DNA of 14,876 nucleotides from Methanothrix sp. (GCA_012798025.1 JAAZNX010000026.1:1-14876); one strand, 5' to 3'. Shown: positions 1 to 7,959, numbered from the stretch's first letter. Notes: generated by a model not told the origin, from the sequence alone. Numbers and translations are program-made.

Positions 1-237
1 AACCGCATCCTCCATTCCCACCCTGGGAATATTTACCACGAACTCTTTGGTATGGCGTATGTTCTCCAAGGTGTCGCGCTTCAACCATGAGGCCAAGAGG
101 ACCTCGTCCAATGGGCGCAAGATCGGCGTGAAGTTGGACCAGGGGGCTGCATTCATGATTCCGTCTTTCGAGATGGTAGAGATCAACACCACAGGAAGAG
201 GGAGGATGTTCTCCCTTTGATTTGGTTTCAGTATCAT
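1..237 (-). CDS. Flavin reductase-like domain protein (5' part, cut by window edge)
   Basis: The first 79 codons of a gene that runs off the left edge; its C-terminus is not visible. The frame is open from ATG at 237-235 to base 1. The N-terminus resembles FMN-binding flavin reductase/flavoredoxin domains: a hydrophobic strand (LPVVLISTIS, residues 13-22), then DGIMNAAPWSNFTPI (25-39), the usual flavin-pocket region, and a later strand (EFVVNIP, 65-71). Known members bind FMN and reduce flavin or pass electrons to partner redox proteins. An AGAGGA Shine-Dalgarno-like stretch lies just upstream of the ATG. The gene follows the CooC-like gene by 27 bases on the same strand, so it is probably co-transcribed and may supply reductant to a metallocofactor process; that role is inference. 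The exact reaction cannot be assigned from this fragment. Confidence 0.8.
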   Translation of the reverse strand, partial: MILKPNQRENILPLPVVLISTISKDGIMNAAPWSNFTPILRPLDEVLLASWLKRDTLENIRHTKEFVVNIPRVGMEDAV

Positions 238-264
238 GGAATCCTCTTGCAATTTCAACCCTGT

Positions 265-1014
265 TCAGGCTGCAAGCAGCTTATCGGCGATCTTCTCCAT
301 CTCTGGAATCTGTGGAACCTCTTCTCCTTTCAAGCAGGCCTTGAAGACCTCTTTGTCAAAGGGCAATATCCCGATCACCTTGTTTTTATCTACAAGCTCC
401 AAGAGCTCCTTTGAGTTCTCATCCATTCGGTTTAAGATGAAAAATACCGGCTTTCCAATCTTGTGGCTCATCTCCGAGATCTTGGCGGACAGCTGCACAG
501 ATTCAAAGCTTGGGTCCACCACTACAACGATCTTGTCGCATCCAGCCTCCACACCGCGGCCGAAGTGCTCGATGCCCGCATCCGTATCTACGACAACGTG
601 CTCTCCGTCAGTCTTCAGCTTTTCCAAGAACTCTCGTGCCAGTGCGCCCATGGGACAGGCACAGCCTTCGCCAAAGCTATGAATTTTGCCAATGGCCACA
701 AGCTTTATGCCGTCCTCGCCGACTACAAGCTCTTGAGGTATGTCTTTTATGGAGAACTCATCCAAGATCTTCAGACCTTCTCTCCTTTCGGATCTAAAGA
801 ACTTCATCATTTTTTCACCGAGAGCCTTCTTGCCTCCCAGAGACTCCATGAAATCTTTGGGCTGCTTAAAACCAAGCTGCTTGTAAAGTCCGAAGTTGGA
901 CTCGTCTGTGTCCACTACCAAAACTTCATTTTTTCTTTTCGCAATCTCTTTTGCCATAAGTGCAGAGATCGTGCTCTTTCCGCTTCCACCCTTTCCGCAA
1001 ATAAGTATCTTCAT
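265..1014 (-). CDS. cooC: CooC-type CO dehydrogenase maturation ATPase (MinD/ParA-like P-loop)
   Basis: A 249-residue P-loop ATPase of the CooC branch of the MinD/SIMIBI class. The deviant Walker A motif GKGGSGKST is at residues 7-15, with VDTDESN (34-40) after it and VVVDTDAGIEHFGRG (140-154) as the Walker B/switch region. The CxC pair in EGCACP (Cys118, Cys120) matches the metal-binding and dimerising cysteines known in CooC proteins. In that family ATP-driven dimer changes deliver nickel to the C-cluster of CO dehydrogenase, an enzyme central to acetoclastic methanogens. I chose ATG at 1014 over TTG at 1020 because the AAGGAAGGGA ribosome site is well spaced only from the ATG. The start lies two bases after the stop of the solute-binding protein gene, implying translational coupling. 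A related metal-cluster ATPase cannot be excluded; no CO dehydrogenase genes are in the window. Confidence 0.85.
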   Translation of the reverse strand: MKILICGKGGSGKSTISALMAKEIAKRKNEVLVVDTDESNFGLYKQLGFKQPKDFMESLGGKKALGEKMMKFFRSERREGLKILDEFSIKDIPQELVVGEDGIKLVAIGKIHSFGEGCACPMGALAREFLEKLKTDGEHVVVDTDAGIEHFGRGVEAGCDKIVVVVDPSFESVQLSAKISEMSHKIGKPVFFILNRMDENSKELLELVDKNKVIGILPFDKEVFKACLKGEEVPQIPEMEKIADKLLAA

Positions 1015-1016
1015 TT

Positions 1017-2579
1017 TCAAATCCCTTCCTTCACAAAGGACAGCTTGTTCTGGGCGATGGGAATGCCATTGGCAACTCCCCGCTTGGTGTAGTACATATC
1101 GACCAGGCCGTCATGAGCCCAATACGAATTTGAATAGTACAAGGGCAACGCGGGCAAATCCTGGGCATAGACTGCCTGTACTTCATCTACAAGCTCTTTT
1201 CTCTTCTCAGGGTCCATCTCAGAGACCTCCTTGTCCAGGAGATCGTTGAGCTTCTGGTCAGCAGCATACCGAGCGCTATTAAAGGTATAACCCTCGCCGA
1301 TGATCCTGTTCAAGATCTCGGGGTCGCCGCCCATGCCCCCGTGGCTGTTAAGTGCCAGATCGAAGCTCCACTCTCCAACGAGGCTGTCCAGGGTCTTGGA
1401 ATCCACGCTGCGCAATGTTACCTTGAATCCAGCCTCATCTAGCTGCTGCCTGATCATCTCGCCTACGCGCTCGTTTGTAGAAGTTACAAGCATCTCTATC
1501 TCCAGTGCAGTTCCGTTCTTAGAGAAGTACTGCCCGTCTTTTAAGTAGCCCATCTCAGACATCAGATCCTCAGCCTTTGAAGGGTCGTATTTGTACTGCT
1601 CCACATCGGGATTGTACCACTCATTATCAGGAGCGAAGAGTCCCGGGCTGGCGACTATTCCAAAGCCACGCAGAGCACTGTCTACAAGAGCTTGTCGGTC
1701 AATGGCATAATAGAGTGCCTGTCTGATCCTAGCATCCGAAAAGGGTTCCCTCTTATGGTTAACCATGATCTTGGTGATTCCATCGCGCGGCGAATTTAAA
1801 ACGACGAAGTTCTCCTTCTTGAGTCTATCAACAGCCTCTGCAGGCACGCCGATCGCATCAACATCTCCTTTTTCGAGAGCTGCAGCTGCCATCTCGCTGC
1901 TTACTTTCACAAATTTGAGCTGCTTTACCCTCGGAGCACCAAGATAGTAGCCATCATAGGCCTCGTAAAGATATGTTCCTTGGGTCTTGTCGTAGTTCAC
2001 GAGTTTATACGGTCCAGTGCCAACAAGGGCCTTCTCATCCTGAAACTTCGCAGGGTTGGTGACACTGTTGTAGACATGCTCTGGAAGGATGGGGAGGGTT
2101 CCGGCTACCATATCCAGGAAAGGCGCATAGGAATGGTTCAGATAGATCTTAACTGTATACTCGTCCAGCGCCTCAGCCTTCTTTATAGGCTCGGAGTTGA
2201 CCCACTGATACGGATGCTGCTTGATGTAGTCTACTGTGAATACCACATCGCCTGCAGTAAACTTTTCGCCATCATTCCACGTGGCGTTCTTTCTTAGGTT
2301 GAAGACATAGGCGTCATCTCCATCCATCTGCCAGCTCTCCGCAAGGGCTGGCACATAGCCATTCTGGTCCTTCCAGACGAGGGTATCGAAGATGAGGCTC
2401 ATCCTGATGTAACCTGGGCCGCGAGAGTAGTGTCCATAAGGCGACGGAAATCCCCAGTCGCCTGTGGTATCGCCGATGGTGTAAACCGCCACCTCATCCT
2501 CAGCGCACACGGAGCTGGAGAAGAGCATAATCATGGCGAGTAAAAGAACACCTCTGACAATCGAATTACTCTTTTTCAA
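1017..2579 (-). CDS. ABC transporter family-5 solute-binding protein (peptide/nickel type)
   Basis: A 520-residue exported binding protein of the SBP_bac_5 family (oligopeptide/dipeptide/nickel). Residues 1-27 form a signal peptide: Lys2-Lys3, hydrophobic core, likely cleavage after VCA. No lipobox is evident. Family features include DTLVW (about 63), LAESW (about 75), FNLRKNATWNDGEKFTAGDV (about 90-110), GTGPYKL (about 190) and IRQALYYAIDR (about 285). Such proteins capture oligopeptides, dipeptides or nickel chelates outside the membrane for an ABC permease. The start is TTG: AAAGGGGGT sits 8 bases upstream, and the next Met (residue 16) would destroy the signal peptide. No permease or ATPase genes are in the window, so it is an orphan here or its permease lies elsewhere. 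Its stop is two bases from the CooC-like start. A nickel-related ligand is plausible from that neighbour but not shown. Confidence 0.88.
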   Translation of the reverse strand: MKKSNSIVRGVLLLAMIMLFSSSVCAEDEVAVYTIGDTTGDWGFPSPYGHYSRGPGYIRMSLIFDTLVWKDQNGYVPALAESWQMDGDDAYVFNLRKNATWNDGEKFTAGDVVFTVDYIKQHPYQWVNSEPIKKAEALDEYTVKIYLNHSYAPFLDMVAGTLPILPEHVYNSVTNPAKFQDEKALVGTGPYKLVNYDKTQGTYLYEAYDGYYLGAPRVKQLKFVKVSSEMAAAALEKGDVDAIGVPAEAVDRLKKENFVVLNSPRDGITKIMVNHKREPFSDARIRQALYYAIDRQALVDSALRGFGIVASPGLFAPDNEWYNPDVEQYKYDPSKAEDLMSEMGYLKDGQYFSKNGTALEIEMLVTSTNERVGEMIRQQLDEAGFKVTLRSVDSKTLDSLVGEWSFDLALNSHGGMGGDPEILNRIIGEGYTFNSARYAADQKLNDLLDKEVSEMDPEKRKELVDEVQAVYAQDLPALPLYYSNSYWAHDGLVDMYYTKRGVANGIPIAQNKLSFVKEGI

Positions 2580-2629
2580 AAGATTTACCCCCTTTCAATT
2601 GATTCGTCCTTAGCTTTCTCTTGAAGTGC

Positions 2630-2658
2630 AAAAAAAGCCGCGGGGTTAACCGCGGCTT
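2630..2658 (-). terminator. Hairpin plus T-tract between fmdE-like and solute-binding genes
   Basis: Read on the minus strand this is a perfect 9-bp GC-rich stem (AAGCCGCGG, 2635-2643, against CCGCGGCTT, 2650-2658) with a 6-base loop, running into a seven-T tract (2636-2630). It starts 18 bases after the fmdE-like stop codon and looks like a bacterial intrinsic terminator. Archaeal RNA polymerase is known to stop at U-tracts alone, so the hairpin may instead protect the 3' end of the upstream mRNA. No clear TATA box lies between it and the solute-binding protein gene, so downstream genes may depend on read-through. Confidence 0.7.
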
Positions 2659-2676
2659 GGAAGCTTCGTTCCTATT

Positions 2677-3777
2677 TTACAGGACACCCGCCACCTTCAA
2701 CGGATGCATTCCAGCATTCTGGAGCATGGCCAGCTTGCCTGAGTCAACCTTGAACTCCTTCAGGGTAGTGACGGCAACTTCGGGCTTGTTCCAGTAATCC
2801 ATCATGCGAACATCCATGACCAGCTTGGACGCCCAGGAGGGGCCCTTCCAGTTGGCAGTTCCTGTCAGACCATACATGGACGTCCAGTTGAATCCCAAGA
2901 CCAGGGCGTCTCCCTGCTTGGCAGTGTCATTCCAGCGGATGTAGATGCCTGCAACATCTGTCTGGTTGTACTTGGCCTTGAGCGCGCTCTTCTCTGCGTC
3001 TGTCAGTGCCATGACGAACATGCCGCTCTTGCCGGGCGTCGCATCCCAGCGAATCTGCATCAGGTCATCCTTGCACCACTGTGGAATGGCAACAACCTTG
3101 TAGCTTTCACTGCTGTTGGTAATTGGCAGTTTATCTTCCATGTATTTGGCCAGCATATAGCCGCTGGTAACTCCTGGACAGAGGTGATCATGGAAGCATG
3201 TGGCCTGCAGGAAGTCAAAGGTAGATTCTGGCTGGGCCCAGATATTGGCAATGCTCACCAGGGAGAATTCATTTCCGTTGAAGGCTGCCTTATTGAAGGT
3301 CGCATTTCCTTCATCAGTATGGTTCAGCATGTAATTGAGATCCACGTTGGCCTTGGAGATCTTGCTGAATACCTGATCGTCGCTCAGGGCTTTGAACTCC
3401 TCCAAGGACTTATTCAAGGATTTTCCGTCGACCTGCATATAGACAGCTTCTCCTGTGGATTTGTTGAAGAAGAAGAACCAGAGAGGCTTAAAATACGGTC
3501 GAAGGACTCGAAGAAGATTGCCATCGCCTTCATTTGCTCCCGTTTCCGTCATGATGCCCTTCAAGGCTCGCTGGGTTGTCTGGTCTCCTATCTGAGCGTA
3601 GCCTGCATCGGTCAGCACTAAGATGTTGCTGTCGCCTTTCTCGAACTTTAGCTGATCCATGGCCGCTTTGGCAGCCTTGGATCCCAACTCCTCCATGATC
3701 GTGCTCTCTGCCAGCGCCACTCCGGGCATTATCGCCAAAATAAGCGCCAGAACAAACTTTTTCTCTTTTATATTCAT
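2677..3777 (-). CDS. Exported FmdE-domain protein
   Basis: A 366-residue protein with a clear signal peptide (residues 1-23, cleavage after GVALA) and a C-terminal FmdE-type domain. The core motif is CFHDHLCPG (Cys194, His196, His198, Cys200), the FmdE signature otherwise written HxHLCPG, followed by GYMLAKYM. A second block, WCKDDLMQIRWDATPGKSGM (about 235-255), resembles the C-x-DAIQ-x-GxTxGK block of FmdE, but the cysteine usual in its middle is replaced. Named after the fmd (molybdenum formylmethanofuran dehydrogenase) operon, FmdE-domain proteins have poorly defined roles and probably bind metal through Cys/His. A signal peptide is inconsistent with a cytoplasmic dehydrogenase subunit and suggests an extracellular metal or ligand-binding role. 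The next genes downstream encode a secreted solute-binding protein and a CooC-like ATPase, which fits metal acquisition (inference). A GGTGA ribosome site precedes the ATG. Confidence 0.82.
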   Translation of the reverse strand: MNIKEKKFVLALILAIMPGVALAESTIMEELGSKAAKAAMDQLKFEKGDSNILVLTDAGYAQIGDQTTQRALKGIMTETGANEGDGNLLRVLRPYFKPLWFFFFNKSTGEAVYMQVDGKSLNKSLEEFKALSDDQVFSKISKANVDLNYMLNHTDEGNATFNKAAFNGNEFSLVSIANIWAQPESTFDFLQATCFHDHLCPGVTSGYMLAKYMEDKLPITNSSESYKVVAIPQWCKDDLMQIRWDATPGKSGMFVMALTDAEKSALKAKYNQTDVAGIYIRWNDTAKQGDALVLGFNWTSMYGLTGTANWKGPSWASKLVMDVRMMDYWNKPEVAVTTLKEFKVDSGKLAMLQNAGMHPLKVAGVL

Positions 3778-3860
3778 TTCGGTTCATCTCACCATAATTT
3801 ATTCTACGAACTTCTTTTTAACACAGGGTTTGGTTTCGATCTTCTCATTTATGAATTTTT

Positions 3861-3870
3861 CTATAAAAAA
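3861..3870 (-). promoter_or_regulatory. Candidate TATA box for the fmdE-like gene
   Basis: On the minus strand the bases read TTTTTTATAG, an acceptable archaeal TATA element, 84 bases upstream of the ATG at 3777. Start of transcription about 25 bases downstream would leave a leader of roughly 60 bases. The surrounding 130 bases are AT-rich and non-coding, as expected for a promoter region; no experiment supports the exact site. Confidence 0.45.
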
Positions 3871-3880
3871 TAACACCAAG

Positions 3881-3892
3881 TAACTATCGTTA
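3881..3892. promoter_or_regulatory. Near-palindrome upstream of the fmdE-like TATA box
   Basis: The bases TAACTATCGTTA form a 10-of-12 palindrome with perfect TAAC/GTTA outer arms, placed 10 bases upstream of the candidate TATA box. The position suits an operator or activator site. It does not match the GTATGA-N16-TCATAC pattern of classical NikR operators. Short AT-rich palindromes occur by chance, so the call is tentative. Confidence 0.25.
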
Positions 3893-3954
3893 TTGCCCCC
3901 TTGGATAAAACCACGTCAAATCATCGCTTCATTTCAATGGCTGCAGATGGCCTG

Positions 3955-3964
3955 AGAAGAAAAA
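3955..3964 (-). terminator. T-tract after pyrG
   Basis: About 25 bases past the pyrG stop codon the minus strand reads CCCTTTTTCTTCTC, a pyrimidine run with five consecutive T. Archaeal transcription commonly ends at such tracts without a hairpin. No strong stem is seen. It separates pyrG from the promoter region of the fmdE-like gene. Confidence 0.35.
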
Positions 3965-3989
3965 GGGAGATCTCTTGCTTACGATTATA

Positions 3990-5591
3990 TTATTTACTTC
4001 GTTTCTTCATCGCCTCCACGAATGCCAGGAACGGAGGCGACGGCCTGCCAGGCCGGGACTTCATCTCCGGGTGGAACTGCGATCCAAAGAAAAATGGATG
4101 TTCTGGTATCTCACATATCTCCATCAGGTCGCCGTTGGTGCCAGAAAACAGCATGCCCTTCTCTTCGATGGGCTTGACATAGGCGGGATTGACCTCGTAG
4201 CGGTGCCGGTGCCTCTCGACGATCTCCAAGGTCCCGTAAATCTTGTGCGCCAGGCTGCCCTCTTTCAGGTGCGCAGGATAGTTGCCCAGCCTCATAGTCG
4301 CTCCCATGTTCCTGATCTTCTCCTGCTCAGGCAGGATGGCTATGACTGGGTGAGGCGTGGCCCCGAACTCCGTGCTGCTGGCGCCTTCCAGGCCACAGAC
4401 GTTGCGGGCAAACTCGATCACTGCCAGTTGCATTCCAAAGCATATTCCAAGGTACGGAACCTTCATCTCTCGGGCGTACTGCACTGCCTTGATCTTTCCC
4501 TCCGTGCCCCGCGAGCCAAATCCACCCGGCACAAGGATGCCGTCGACGTCCCGCAAGATGAGGTCTGCTGAGCCGCGCTCCAGCTCCTCGGCATCTACCC
4601 ACACGATCTCCGGCCGGACACCTGCCTCAATTCCAGCATGCTTCAGGGATTCACGAATGGAGAGGTATGCATCCTCCATTGGGTCCGCACACTGCGAGCC
4701 CACTGTGTACTTGCCGACGATCGCCACCTTGACCGCCCTCTGACAGGCGTCCATCTTCTTCACGAACTCGTCCCAGTCCTTGCGCTCCTCCAGAGGAAAG
4801 AGACGCATGGCCTTCATCAGATACCTGGCAAGGCCCTCCGCCTCCATCTGCAAAGGCACCTTGTAAATGTCGTCCGCATTGTGGGCGCTGATGACCGCTT
4901 CCACGGGAACATCACAGAACTGGGCGATCTTATGCTTCGTCTCCGCCAGCAGTGGCCGCTCGCAGCGTACTACGATCATGTCCGGCTGCAGCCCAAGCTC
5001 TCGCATCACCTTGACGCTGTGCTGTGTGGGCTTCGTCTTCTGCTCGCCATCCATGGTCGATGGAGCCAAAGTAACGTGCACGAAAAAGATATTCCCTGAT
5101 TCCTCATACTTGAGCTGCCGCATGGCCTCTAGGAATGGCATGGACTCGATGTCACCCACAGTCCCTCCCACCTCAATGAGGCAGATCTCACATCCGCCGT
5201 CCCTCGATTCCTGACGAATGCGCCTCTTTATCTCCTCTGTGATGTGCGGAATGATCTGCACAGTCTTGCCCAGGTACTCGCCTCGCCTCTCCTTCTCAAT
5301 TACAGTGCTGTAAACCTTACCGGTGGTGATGTTGTGGTCCCGCGTGAGCTCAACGTCCAGGAACCGCTCGTAGTTCCCAAGGTCCAGGTCCACCTCGCCT
5401 CCATCCTTGAGGACGAAGACCTCTCCATGCTGGAATGGACTCATGAGACCTGCATCGATGTTGATGTAGGGATCTATTTTGATGGCCGTTACCTTATAAC
5501 CCCTGTTCATGAGCAGTCTGCCTATGGATGCTGCAGTAATGCCCTTCCCAAGGCCGCTCATAACCCCGCCTGTGACCACGATGTACCTCAT
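3990..5591 (-). CDS. pyrG: CTP synthase
   Basis: A full-length 533-residue CTP synthase, converting UTP, ATP and glutamine to CTP, ADP and glutamate in the cytoplasm. The N-terminal synthase domain begins with [15 protein letters not shown] (residues 3-17), the ATP-binding loop, followed by [11 protein letters not shown] and the [12 protein letters not shown] block (66-77). The C-terminal class I glutamine amidotransferase domain has its nucleophile in GICFGMQ (Cys384) and the His/Glu partners in QFHPE (His507, Glu509), so both halves look active. I chose ATG at 5591 over the in-frame GTG at 5597: GAAGG lies 7 bases before the ATG, and family members begin with M-[KR]-YI. The upstream membrane-protein gene ends at 5594, two bases before this start, so the genes are probably coupled. 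Confidence 0.97.
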   Translation of the reverse strand: MRYIVVTGGVMSGLGKGITAASIGRLLMNRGYKVTAIKIDPYINIDAGLMSPFQHGEVFVLKDGGEVDLDLGNYERFLDVELTRDHNITTGKVYSTVIEKERRGEYLGKTVQIIPHITEEIKRRIRQESRDGGCEICLIEVGGTVGDIESMPFLEAMRQLKYEESGNIFFVHVTLAPSTMDGEQKTKPTQHSVKVMRELGLQPDMIVVRCERPLLAETKHKIAQFCDVPVEAVISAHNADDIYKVPLQMEAEGLARYLMKAMRLFPLEERKDWDEFVKKMDACQRAVKVAIVGKYTVGSQCADPMEDAYLSIRESLKHAGIEAGVRPEIVWVDAEELERGSADLILRDVDGILVPGGFGSRGTEGKIKAVQYAREMKVPYLGICFGMQLAVIEFARNVCGLEGASSTEFGATPHPVIAILPEQEKIRNMGATMRLGNYPAHLKEGSLAHKIYGTLEIVERHRHRYEVNPAYVKPIEEKGMLFSGTNGDLMEICEIPEHPFFFGSQFHPEMKSRPGRPSPPFLAFVEAMKKRSK

Positions 5592-5593
5592 AT

Positions 5594-6526
5594 TCACGCC
5601 TTCAGGAGCGTTGCCGCTCCGTATATGATAAGGGTGACGATCAAGATGGAAGACGCCAGGGCTCCCAGAAACTCAGGAATGCTCTCGGTGACGAATGTCA
5701 GGCTCAAGACTATGACCAGGGACGAGAAAATAATCATCGGAATTACCTTTAAGGCGCCCAGTTCTTCAGGATTGACAAACAATCCGCCTGAATCCTCATC
5801 ATCTGTGAAGTCCTCTTCTGCTTCATTCATAGTCGATTGGCTCTCGTCCTGGACTGATGAATATGCAACTCGTTCCTTAAAGCGCCTCTGCCCTTCCACA
5901 AAGCCATCTCTAGGAGAATTTTGCGAGCTTTGTGGGTTGTCATCATACAGCTCTACATTTGTATTTTCGTCCTGATCTTTGGGACGGGTTGCAGACTTGT
6001 ACCGCTGAAGGTCGCAGTCCTTGGAGAAGACGATGCGTCTTGGTTCATTCGCCTCATCATCCGCATTATCCTCTAAATCATCATCCAAGTCCTCGACATC
6101 TCTACCTCCCCATCCTTCTGCTTCTGTAGTTTCCAAGTCATCCAGGTCTTCTTCCATCTGCACCTCGGGGTCTTGCAGATCGTCGCCAGGATCCTCCGAG
6201 TCACGCAAAAGAGTTATAGGCACACGACTTTCGCCTTCTTTGCTGGTCAAAAGAATCTCACCATCCAGCCGATCCAAATTTAGGGGCATCCTGGCTATAA
6301 CTGGTATCGTCTCCTCCAAAACGACATAATGATCGGGCCTCCTCAAGCGTACGGCCTTGATTACAGGATCGCTTGCCACCAGGGAGACGTTGGTAGGCTC
6401 GCCGTGATTGACGACCTTGAGGTTGAAGATGGTCTCTTCGCCCGGCAGGAGACGAAGTACGATCGGCCCTGTCTCCATGGAGCCATCATTAATGTGAACA
6501 ACCCGGTCCAATCTCAATCCCCACAA
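5594..6526 (-). CDS. Beta-sandwich protein with acidic linker and C-terminal membrane hairpin
   Basis: A 310-residue protein of unknown function. Residues 1-108 look like an all-beta domain: strands around [31 protein letters not shown] and [10 protein letters not shown] resemble an immunoglobulin-like or CARDB-type fold. Residues 109-255 are low complexity and very acidic, rich in Asp, Glu, Ser and Asn, and probably disordered. Two hydrophobic helices follow (about 261-279 and 287-308), ending at the C-terminus. No signal peptide is present, so the N-terminal domain is probably cytoplasmic, tethered by a C-terminal membrane hairpin. It may relate to archaeal DUF7524-type proteins, which I recall only loosely. 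The start is TTG at 6526: no ATG precedes residue 17, no Shine-Dalgarno is seen, and the TATA box predicts transcription starting at about this codon, pointing to a leaderless mRNA. It directly precedes pyrG. Confidence 0.72.
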   Translation of the reverse strand: MWGLRLDRVVHINDGSMETGPIVLRLLPGEETIFNLKVVNHGEPTNVSLVASDPVIKAVRLRRPDHYVVLEETIPVIARMPLNLDRLDGEILLTSKEGESRVPITLLRDSEDPGDDLQDPEVQMEEDLDDLETTEAEGWGGRDVEDLDDDLEDNADDEANEPRRIVFSKDCDLQRYKSATRPKDQDENTNVELYDDNPQSSQNSPRDGFVEGQRRFKERVAYSSVQDESQSTMNEAEEDFTDDEDSGGLFVNPEELGALKVIPMIIFSSLVIVLSLTFVTESIPEFLGALASSILIVTLIIYGAATLLKA

Positions 6527-6540
6527 CGAGGATATAACAT

Positions 6541-6560
6541 AATATTGTATAAATATTTCG
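6541..6560 (-). promoter_or_regulatory. Promoter of the membrane-protein/pyrG unit
   Basis: The minus strand reads CGAAATATTTATACAATATT, with a good archaeal TATA core (TTTATA, 6553-6548) preceded by a purine-rich BRE-like CGAAA. Two AATATT elements (6541-6546 and 6552-6557) flank the core symmetrically. The expected transcription start, about 22-27 bases downstream of the TATA centre, falls at 6524-6528, right on the TTG start codon. Confidence 0.55.
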
Positions 6561-6619
6561 CCTGTAAAGCCTCGATGGAAGACCCCTTCGTAGGGCTTTC
6601 GCAGCCATTGGTGCCCTGG

Positions 6620-6802
6620 CTAGTTCCTCAAGTCTGGCGGGAGCATGTTTGGAATTCCGTCCTCGATGGGGTAGCATTCCTTGCAGGCCTGACAGCAAAG
6701 CTTACCAGTCACGATTTCTTTTTCATTCTCCTCAAAGACCTCAAGGGACAGGTCTCCCTTGCATAGCGGACAGGCCAGAATGTCAAGAAGATCACGTTTC
6801 AT
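6620..6802 (-). CDS. Trm112-family small zinc protein
   Basis: A 60-residue protein of the Trm112/UPF0434 family. The first pair of zinc ligands is ACPLCKGDL (Cys11, Cys14); the second is in LCCQACKECYP (about residues 35-45), followed by the family signature PIEDGIPNMLP. In eukaryotes and archaea Trm112 is an activating partner that stabilises several methyltransferases acting on tRNA, rRNA and release factor. It is full length and ends in TAG. The ATG has only a weak ribosome site (CAGGC), and a TATA-like element about 27 bases upstream suggests little or no leader. It sits between top6A and the membrane-protein promoter, so it is probably a short separate transcript or follows the Top6 operon. 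The methyltransferase partner is not in view. Confidence 0.88.
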   Translation of the reverse strand: MKRDLLDILACPLCKGDLSLEVFEENEKEIVTGKLCCQACKECYPIEDGIPNMLPPDLRN

Positions 6803-6824
6803 CGGCCTGAAGATCTATTGCTAG

Positions 6825-6833
6825 AATATTAAA
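6825..6833 (-). promoter_or_regulatory. Candidate TATA box for the Trm112-like gene
   Basis: The minus strand reads TTTAATATT, centred about 27 bases upstream of the ATG at 6802, the spacing expected for a near-leaderless archaeal transcript. It lies in the 74-base gap after the top6A stop codon. Confidence 0.45.
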
Positions 6834-6876
6834 TCTTTGCACGAGACGATATGAGGATTGATAGGCCGATGACCAT

Positions 6877-7959
6877 TCAGATGATGCCCATCTCTGTAAG
6901 CCTATCAGGCAGATATTTCCTGGTCACAAAGTCCAGGCCCTTGCCTGCGAAAGCCTGCTGCTCTGCCTTCTTCTTGAGATCCATCTGCAGCCTGATCTGC
7001 TTTTCCCAGTAGGGTGTATTGAATCTTGGGTCTGAAAGCTCGCTTCTCAGGGCTTGTATATCCTGATCTGTAAGCTTGTCAGTGGACAGGTTATACTCCA
7101 CGATGTCGCTTGGCTGAACGCCTAAGAACCGCGCCGAGGGCGTGACCAGATGCTCGGAGAGATGAGCGCTCTTGATGGCCCCGTAGGCAATGCTGGCGAA
7201 GATGCGATAGGACCAGGGATCGCCATCAGTGAACACTACGACTGGCAATTTCAACTCAGAGTTCAGCTTCTTTATGATGCGGCGTGTGGAACGTGCTGGT
7301 TGTCCCTTGATATGCACCAGTATGGCGCCGAACTCCTCATCGAAACCGTTCTCGATCAGCCGTGCGTACATTCCACCCGTCTCGATGGCCATGACCATTT
7401 TCGCATCGTGGCTCAGGAACTGGATGTTATCCACATTGAATGGAATCTGGTAGCCTGCCTCGCCCACATCCTCCTGGCAGTGCATCTCCCGCTCGCCGCG
7501 CCTTGTCTGCTCCCTGAGGCGCAGCGGCCCGAAGACCGCCGCCCCGTCCTCCTCAGGCCGGATGTGGAAGTCCTCGCGCTGCAAGGCCGTCACGATCTCC
7601 AGATCCTCGATCAGCCTGTCGCTCTCTGCCTGCTCATGGAACTTTGCGATGTCCCAGTTCTCGGAGATGTAATAGATCTCCCTCAGGGTTGAGCCGCGGT
7701 TGTTCTTCAAATGCTCCTTGATTAGCAGCTCCGACAGATAGACAGTCTTGAGCAAGGTCTTGGCACCGCGCACGGTTTTCACGCTGCGCCTCGTCTCCTG
7801 ATCTCCATAGACCCAGACATCGTCCTTAGTGCTGTATTCGATATTGCCCTTCGTCCGAGAAGGCAGGGAGATGTGAGGCACAATGCCTTCCTGGAACTGA
7901 TTATAAAGGTCGCTGGCCAGGTCCAACAGCTTCTTCTGAGTTATCTTGGTTTTTTCCAT
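6877..7959 (-). CDS. top6A: DNA topoisomerase VI subunit A (Spo11-like)
   Basis: A complete 360-residue catalytic subunit of type IIB topoisomerase VI, which makes and reseals double-strand breaks in an A2B2 complex with subunit B to decatenate and relax DNA. The winged-helix/CAP domain has [13 protein letters not shown] (residues 90-102); the second Tyr (Tyr97) matches the catalytic Tyr of the Spo11 family. The Toprim domain shows its Glu in [11 protein letters not shown] (about 192-202) and the acidic pair in [11 protein letters not shown] (about 244-254). Length is normal. The ATG starts two bases after the stop codon of the top6B C-terminal frame. A perfect GGTGATC ribosome site lies within the final codons of that frame, so the two subunits are translationally coupled. 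No defect is visible here, in contrast to its interrupted partner gene. Confidence 0.97.
   Translation of the reverse strand: MEKTKITQKKLLDLASDLYNQFQEGIVPHISLPSRTKGNIEYSTKDDVWVYGDQETRRSVKTVRGAKTLLKTVYLSELLIKEHLKNNRGSTLREIYYISENWDIAKFHEQAESDRLIEDLEIVTALQREDFHIRPEEDGAAVFGPLRLREQTRRGEREMHCQEDVGEAGYQIPFNVDNIQFLSHDAKMVMAIETGGMYARLIENGFDEEFGAILVHIKGQPARSTRRIIKKLNSELKLPVVVFTDGDPWSYRIFASIAYGAIKSAHLSEHLVTPSARFLGVQPSDIVEYNLSTDKLTDQDIQALRSELSDPRFNTPYWEKQIRLQMDLKKKAEQQAFAGKGLDFVTRKYLPDRLTEMGII

Noticed and set aside
463..1092. Plus-strand open frame across the CooC-like gene
   Set aside because: Antisense to a gene with clear Walker A and CxC motifs, and it crosses the junction of two well-supported minus-strand genes.
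1017..2579. Naming the solute-binding protein NikA
   Set aside because: The family covers peptide, dipeptide and nickel binders, and no sequence feature I can see fixes the ligand; only the CooC neighbour hints at nickel.
2635..2658. Hairpin as part of a CRISPR repeat or small structured RNA gene
   Set aside because: It occurs once, has no spacers or repeats around it, and its T-tract and position after a stop codon fit a terminator-like element.
3881..3892. NikR operator upstream of the fmdE-like gene
   Set aside because: The half-sites and spacing do not fit the known NikR pattern; kept only as an unassigned dyad.
3975..4571. Long open frame on the plus strand opposite pyrG
   Set aside because: It lies antisense to the highly conserved CTP synthase domain; its translation has no recognisable motif and is explained by codon bias of the real gene.
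7150..7692. Open frame of about 180 codons opposite top6A
   Set aside because: Antisense shadow of the Toprim and catalytic regions of top6A; no ribosome site and no recognisable domain.
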